Assembly (NCBI GenBank): GCA_964230195.1
Contig: CAXRGH010000224.1
Location: forward strand, 1 to 10,002
Source of the DNA: CAXRGH01 sp964230195
GTDB lineage: Bacteria; Pseudomonadota; Gammaproteobacteria; Enterobacterales; Alteromonadaceae
Length of the DNA: 10,002 bases
Direction: 5' to 3'
Shown here: piece by piece, positions 7,801 to 10,002 of the stretch
Layout of the letters: each line of letters starts with the position of its first letter
Numbering within the stretch: the stretch's first letter is position 1
Made by a program: the position numbers and the translations under genes
Notes under the pieces: generated by a model
What the model saw: the letters and a program-made list of their open reading frames with translations, nothing else
Told to the model about the DNA's origin: nothing
Database searches by the model: none

Positions 7801-8337
7801 CTAGTTAGATTTACGACGTTGACCAATCTCCAATACCTTGGAGACACCATTTCCAAGTTTCATTAGGGTTTGTAAGGTTTCTGGCTTGAGTTTTTGAAGC
7901 TCGGTACTCCACTTTTCGATTTGTTCGAGCAGGTTGTGGATTTCCGAGAGTTGAGACTGCGCATATTTGTCTCCGTCCGTATTTGCTTTTTCCAACATGA
8001 GATTGCGAAGGAGTGATAATGTCGGATCCATTTCGCGCTTCCTTCGCTCTTCTAGTACGCGATTAGCCATGTCCCAAATGGTGCCTGCCGCCCCGTAGTA
8101 GTCTTTACGATCACCCGGTATATGGGATGTTTGGACAAGACGCCATGATTGCAATTCTTTGAGCCCCATACTCACATTTCCACGAGAAATATTGAGAGAA
8201 TCACCAATATCATTCGCAGATAAAGGTTTTTTTGATACAACGAGTAGGGCATATATTTGTCCAACGGTTCGATTGAAGCCCCAACGGCTGCCCATCTCAC
8301 CAAAATGCATGACAAAAGATTCAACAATGGGTGTCAT
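7801..8337 (-). CDS. GbsR/MarR-type winged-helix transcriptional regulator of the cyd operon
   Basis: A 178-residue DNA-binding protein of the GbsR branch of the MarR superfamily. Residues about 20-95 form the winged helix: V-G-Q-I-Y-A-L-L, then L-S-A-N-D-I-G-D-S-L-N-I-S-R-G-N-V-S-M-G-L-K-E-L (helix-turn-helix), then the wing G-D-R-K-D-Y-Y. The C-terminal half is helical and charged (L-E-E-R-R-K-R-E, then leucine-spaced helices about 120-160) and probably forms the dimer interface. It starts at ATG 8337 with AAGGTG 7 nt upstream. It is the first gene of the regulator-cydA-cydB operon, 19 bp before cydA. A perfect inverted repeat over its own promoter suggests autoregulation and hence control of the oxidase. 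The ligand is unknown; GbsR itself answers to choline, but nothing here suggests choline. Confidence 0.85.
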   Translation of the reverse strand: MTPIVESFVMHFGEMGSRWGFNRTVGQIYALLVVSKKPLSANDIGDSLNISRGNVSMGLKELQSWRLVQTSHIPGDRKDYYGAAGTIWDMANRVLEERRKREMDPTLSLLRNLMLEKANTDGDKYAQSQLSEIHNLLEQIEKWSTELQKLKPETLQTLMKLGNGVSKVLEIGQRRKSN

Positions 8338-8348
8338 AAATCACCACC

Positions 8349-8382
8349 TTTTAAAGTTTCAGAAATTACTGAAACTTTAAAA
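8349..8382. promoter_or_regulatory. Palindromic operator in front of the regulator-cydAB operon
   Basis: TTTTAAAGTTTCAG (8349-8362) is exactly mirrored by CTGAAACTTTAAAA (8369-8382) around a 6-bp centre, AAATTA. Fourteen-bp perfect arms with a short spacer suit a dimeric winged-helix regulator. The repeat covers the predicted -10 element and start of transcription of the regulator gene. It is thus likely an autoregulatory operator; that is an inference from position and symmetry. Confidence 0.7.
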
Positions 8383-8402
8383 CTTTACCGATTGGATGTC
8401 AA
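8374..8402 (-). promoter_or_regulatory. Predicted sigma70-type promoter of the regulator-cydAB operon
   Basis: On the minus strand a perfect -35, TTGACA (8402-8397), is followed after 17 bp by TAAAGT (8379-8374), a four-of-six -10. Transcription would begin around 8367, giving a leader of about 30 nt. The -10 lies inside the right arm of the operator palindrome, so bound regulator would block polymerase. Confidence 0.65.
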
Positions 8403-8514
8403 TGAAAATCAGGAGGGGGAAAGTCGATATGTCGAGAAAAAGCGATGACCTGTGTAATGCATCCGATACAGATTTGAACCACAAGATAAGTGCTGTTTAG
8501 GTTTTTCTACAACA

Positions 8515-9033
8515 TTAAGGTTTATTGAGAGTTTGTTTGACGAAGACCCCTTTGTGTTTACCATAGGTATCTTGGTCGGTGATATTCATGCTAAGAATTT
8601 GACGTTTCTTCGCCTCATATTCCGCTTTGAGTTTAGGATCCGAACGCATCAAATCACGAAATAGGAGTTGCTTTCGGTGTTCTTCACAACCTTTTTGAAT
8701 CAAATGTATGTGCACTTGATAGCGTTGATTTTCATAGTTAACACCAATATCAAAGCGTGGTCGACTCGCTGGGAATGGTTTTTTACTGTGTTGTGGTTCA
8801 AACCCTTGACGCATCACGAAGGAGACAGCGTTCGCTAAGTCTCCCTCTGAGTATAACAATGAGATATCAATAATCCCTTTACCTGCAGCACCAAAGGAAG
8901 TGGAACCAATATGAAGATAGCTAAAATCTGGATGCGTTAGTTTCTCGCATAGGGCATTTGCAACGCCCACAGATTTCGGGTTAAAAGGTTTGTATTGGGC
9001 TTCTAATAGAGTGTACGGCTCAAACGCTATCAT
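8515..9033 (-). CDS. GrpB family protein (nucleotidyltransferase-like fold)
   Basis: A 172-residue cytoplasmic protein of the GrpB (UPF0157) family. The hallmark is H-I-G-S-T-S-F-G-A-A-G-K-G-I-I-D-I-S-L at 41-59, matching the family's H-x-G-S-T-x-x-x-x-x-x-G-K-x-x-I-D-I pattern in the nucleotidyltransferase-like core (GS plus D56). This is followed by R-F-D-I-G-V-N, a Y-Q-V-H-I-H-L strand and the charged C-terminal helix L-F-R-D-L-M-R-S-D-P-x-L-K-A-E-Y-E-x-K-K. The usual proline after G-S-T (G-S-T-x-V/I-P-G) is missing here. GrpB proteins have no firmly established general reaction, so none is assigned. ATG 9033 overlaps the upstream stop by 4 bp (ATGA), so it is probably translationally coupled to the exported protein before it. 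No clear terminator was found after the stop. Confidence 0.85.
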   Translation of the reverse strand: MIAFEPYTLLEAQYKPFNPKSVGVANALCEKLTHPDFSYLHIGSTSFGAAGKGIIDISLLYSEGDLANAVSFVMRQGFEPQHSKKPFPASRPRFDIGVNYENQRYQVHIHLIQKGCEEHRKQLLFRDLMRSDPKLKAEYEAKKRQILSMNITDQDTYGKHKGVFVKQTLNKP

Positions 9034-9503
9034 ATCTTAAATACATTAAAATCTTCAGCGCATTGTGGTTGAGGCGCTCCAATCATCTTGTTGATAGACG
9101 GTATCGTTATGAGTTGTTTGTATGGCCACGGACACTCGTTTTTACACTGATAACTGATGGTGACTTTGGCGTCGTATTCTTCAGTAGAATCAAAGAAAGC
9201 CATTGAGACGACGCTGTTGTCGGGCATTGAACTCTCAAAACGAGTTTGCGTGACCCAAGTTGGAGTACCGTTGCGAAGTATCTCTACGCTTGTGCCAACC
9301 GCAAACCACGAAGAATTCAGCACTGATGGGTAAGTGAGGGTAACGGGACGATTGATGACAGCACTCGCCCGAAATCCCGCACATAATGCCGAATCTAAAT
9401 CTAGTATGTGGTGTTGTGAAATAGGTTTTGCGTGCAAAGTTGTCGTTAACAAGTAACAGCCTGTCAGGATGATACCTGTGAGTATATATTTGTTCATCAT
9501 CAT
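9030..9503 (-). CDS. Small exported cysteine-containing protein of unknown function
   Basis: I do not recognise this 157-residue protein. It opens with a signal peptide: M-M-M-N-K, a hydrophobic core from about 6 to 22, and a likely signal peptidase I site after L-H-A (about residue 25), before K-P. An L-T-G-C at 13-16 resembles a lipobox, but the hydrophobic stretch carries on past it, so a lipoprotein is less likely. The mature part, about 130 residues, is rich in beta-type sequence and has four cysteines (in L-C-A-G, Q-C-K-N-E-C and P-Q-C-A), enough for two periplasmic disulfides. Three consecutive ATG codons (9503, 9500, 9497) leave the exact start open; none has a good Shine-Dalgarno. 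The stop overlaps the grpB-like gene by 4 bp (ATGA). A promoter is predicted about 95 bp upstream. Confidence 0.75.
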   Translation of the reverse strand: MMMNKYILTGIILTGCYLLTTTLHAKPISQHHILDLDSALCAGFRASAVINRPVTLTYPSVLNSSWFAVGTSVEILRNGTPTWVTQTRFESSMPDNSVVSMAFFDSTEEYDAKVTISYQCKNECPWPYKQLITIPSINKMIGAPQPQCAEDFNVFKI

Positions 9504-9598
9504 GGGCAGATTCGGTTTGTTTTCTTACTGGAAAACCTCAAGGTCAATACAAGAGCTTCAAGGTATTCCGAAATCAATTAAAGTACAAAAACAAAATT

Positions 9599-9627
9599 AT
9601 CATAGGTTGTTTTTGGTTTAGTTACAA
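9599..9627 (-). promoter_or_regulatory. Predicted sigma70-type promoter of the exported-protein/GrpB unit
   Basis: On the minus strand TTGTAA (9627-9622) is a four-of-six -35. It is followed after exactly 17 bp by TATGAT (9604-9599), a five-of-six -10. Transcription from about 9592 would leave a leader near 90 nt. Closer to the gene, two CCTTGA direct repeats (minus strand, about 9563-9538) are visible, of unknown meaning. Confidence 0.55.
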
Positions 9628-9653
9628 TAACGGCAAAGATATCTTTAAAATAG

Positions 9654-9677
9654 AAAAGGAGCCTTGAGGCTCCTTTT
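9654..9677. terminator. Perfect hairpin terminator, likely bidirectional
   Basis: AAAAGGAGCC (9654-9663) pairs perfectly with GGCTCCTTTT (9668-9677) around a TTGA tetraloop. Either direction gives a GC-rich stem whose distal end is a T-run. It lies 22 bp after the stop of the minus-strand gene at the right edge and 27 bp before the promoter of the next unit, so its main job is to end the right-edge transcript. Confidence 0.85.
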
Positions 9678-9699
9678 ACATGATGGATGACTTACCAGT

Positions 9700-10002
9700 T
9701 TACTTGCTTGGGTTTGTCATTGGGGCACTTGCGGTACTATCCGCAGTTGCTATTGATGTAGTGCGCCCACAGATGTTTGCGTCCGCTCGTTGTTCATTAT
9801 CCATCTGGCTAGGTATGCTGTCACTGATTTCAAAATCCACTGATTCGGGCTTGGTGGTATCACAACTCACTGCACCAGTGTGCTTGATGGAGACGCCAAC
9901 TTGAGTGTTGGTAAACTCAGTAGCCTCAGCTTTAAGCGTTTCTTCAACAACAGGTGCTTCTTCAGCCACTGGTGCTTCTACAACAACAGGTGCTTCTTCA
10001 AC
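9700..10002 (-). CDS. C-terminal part of an unidentified protein with an acidic Ala-Pro-Val repeat (partial)
   Basis: A minus-strand frame is open from the right edge to TAA 9702-9700, giving 100 residues of a longer protein. It begins with three hexapeptide units of the type E-E-A-P-V-V / V-E-A-P-V-A / E-E-A-P-V-V. These are extended acidic Pro-rich linkers like those found in envelope and secreted proteins. After that comes a small domain-like stretch with two cysteines (V-S-C-D and N-I-C-G), then a Ser/Thr/Ala-rich tail ending A-P-M-T-N-P-S-K. I do not recognise the family, and the N-terminus is outside the window. The good terminator 22 bp downstream and the in-frame codon repeat support the strand. 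The opposite-strand frame here looks hydrophobic only because it is antisense to Ala/Thr/Ser codons. Confidence 0.65.
   Translation of the reverse strand, partial: VEEAPVVVEAPVAEEAPVVEETLKAEATEFTNTQVGVSIKHTGAVSCDTTKPESVDFEISDSIPSQMDNEQRADANICGRTTSIATADSTASAPMTNPSK
9947..10000. repeat. 18-bp tandem repeat, three units
   Basis: Three adjoining 18-bp units lie at 9947-9964, 9965-9982 and 9983-10000. The first and third are identical (ACAACAGGTGCTTCTTCA) and the middle one differs at several bases while keeping the GGTGCTTCT core. They encode the hexapeptide repeat of the right-edge protein on the minus strand. The array appears to continue past the window, so the unit count is a minimum. Confidence 0.8.

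Noticed and set aside
7782..7856. A 25-residue N-terminal extension of CydA.
   Set aside because: It overlaps the regulator gene and has no family counterpart. ATG 7781 has AAGGAG 7 nt upstream and gives the standard CydA N-terminus.
9456..9467. An L-T-G-C lipobox in the exported protein.
   Set aside because: Hydrophobic residues continue past the cysteine to a better signal peptidase I site after L-H-A, so lipidation is less likely, though not excluded.
9538..9563. TTGACC with CCTTGA repeats on the minus strand, considered as a MerR/CueR-type promoter.
   Set aside because: There is no matching -10 at 17-20 bp and no dyad in the spacer. The TTGTAA-17-TATGAT promoter further upstream is better.
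9680..9904. A + strand frame of 74 codons whose start looks like a membrane helix.
   Set aside because: It is antisense to the repeat-containing minus-strand gene, which is open to the window edge and has a correctly placed terminator. The hydrophobicity follows from reading Ala/Ser/Thr codons backwards.

Overview
The window looks like chromosomal DNA from a marine gammaproteobacterium. A Vibrionaceae-like host is an inference from moderate-to-low GC, strong Shine-Dalgarno/overlap architecture and gene content, not from any marker gene. There is no rRNA, tRNA, CRISPR array or insertion sequence that I can see.

Left edge (1-960): the last ~61 codons of a probable right-handed beta-helix protein on the + strand, closed by a hairpin terminator. 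Then comes a decayed minus-strand gene with a PH-like membrane-protein signature. It is frameshifted at a short homopolymer and lacks its membrane segments. About 360 bp follow without a gene, holding the promoter of the next operon.

Centre left (968-5414, + strand): a tightly coupled three-gene operon. Its second and third genes are ovoA (5-histidylcysteine sulfoxide synthase fused to the N-methyltransferase) and ovoB (PLP-dependent sulfoxide lyase), which together make the thiol-histidine antioxidant ovothiol A from cysteine and histidine. The first gene shares a 4-bp ATGA overlap with ovoA. It resembles the catalytic domain of glutamine synthetase/gamma-glutamyl ligases, but it lacks the N-terminal domain and has replaced key histidines. 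Its role in an ovothiol operon is not something I know to be described, and it is the most interesting item here.

Centre right (8382-5426, minus strand): an operon of a GbsR/MarR-type regulator followed by cydA and cydB, encoding a cyanide-insensitive-type (short Q-loop) cytochrome bd quinol oxidase. A long perfect inverted repeat covers the -10 region of the promoter in front of the regulator, which points to autoregulation of the operon. This operon runs head-on into the ovo operon; only 11 bp separate the two stop codons, and a strong stem-loop spans the last codons of ovoB.

Right edge (8515-10002, minus strand): a two-gene unit of a small exported cysteine-containing protein and a GrpB-family protein joined by an ATGA overlap, with a readable sigma70-like promoter. 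Beyond it is a perfect hairpin terminator, then the C-terminal part of an unidentified protein with an acidic/Ala-Pro-Val hexapeptide repeat that runs off the window.

Functionally, the two central operons both concern redox physiology (a thiol antioxidant and an alternative terminal oxidase), but nothing in the sequence shows that they are co-regulated.
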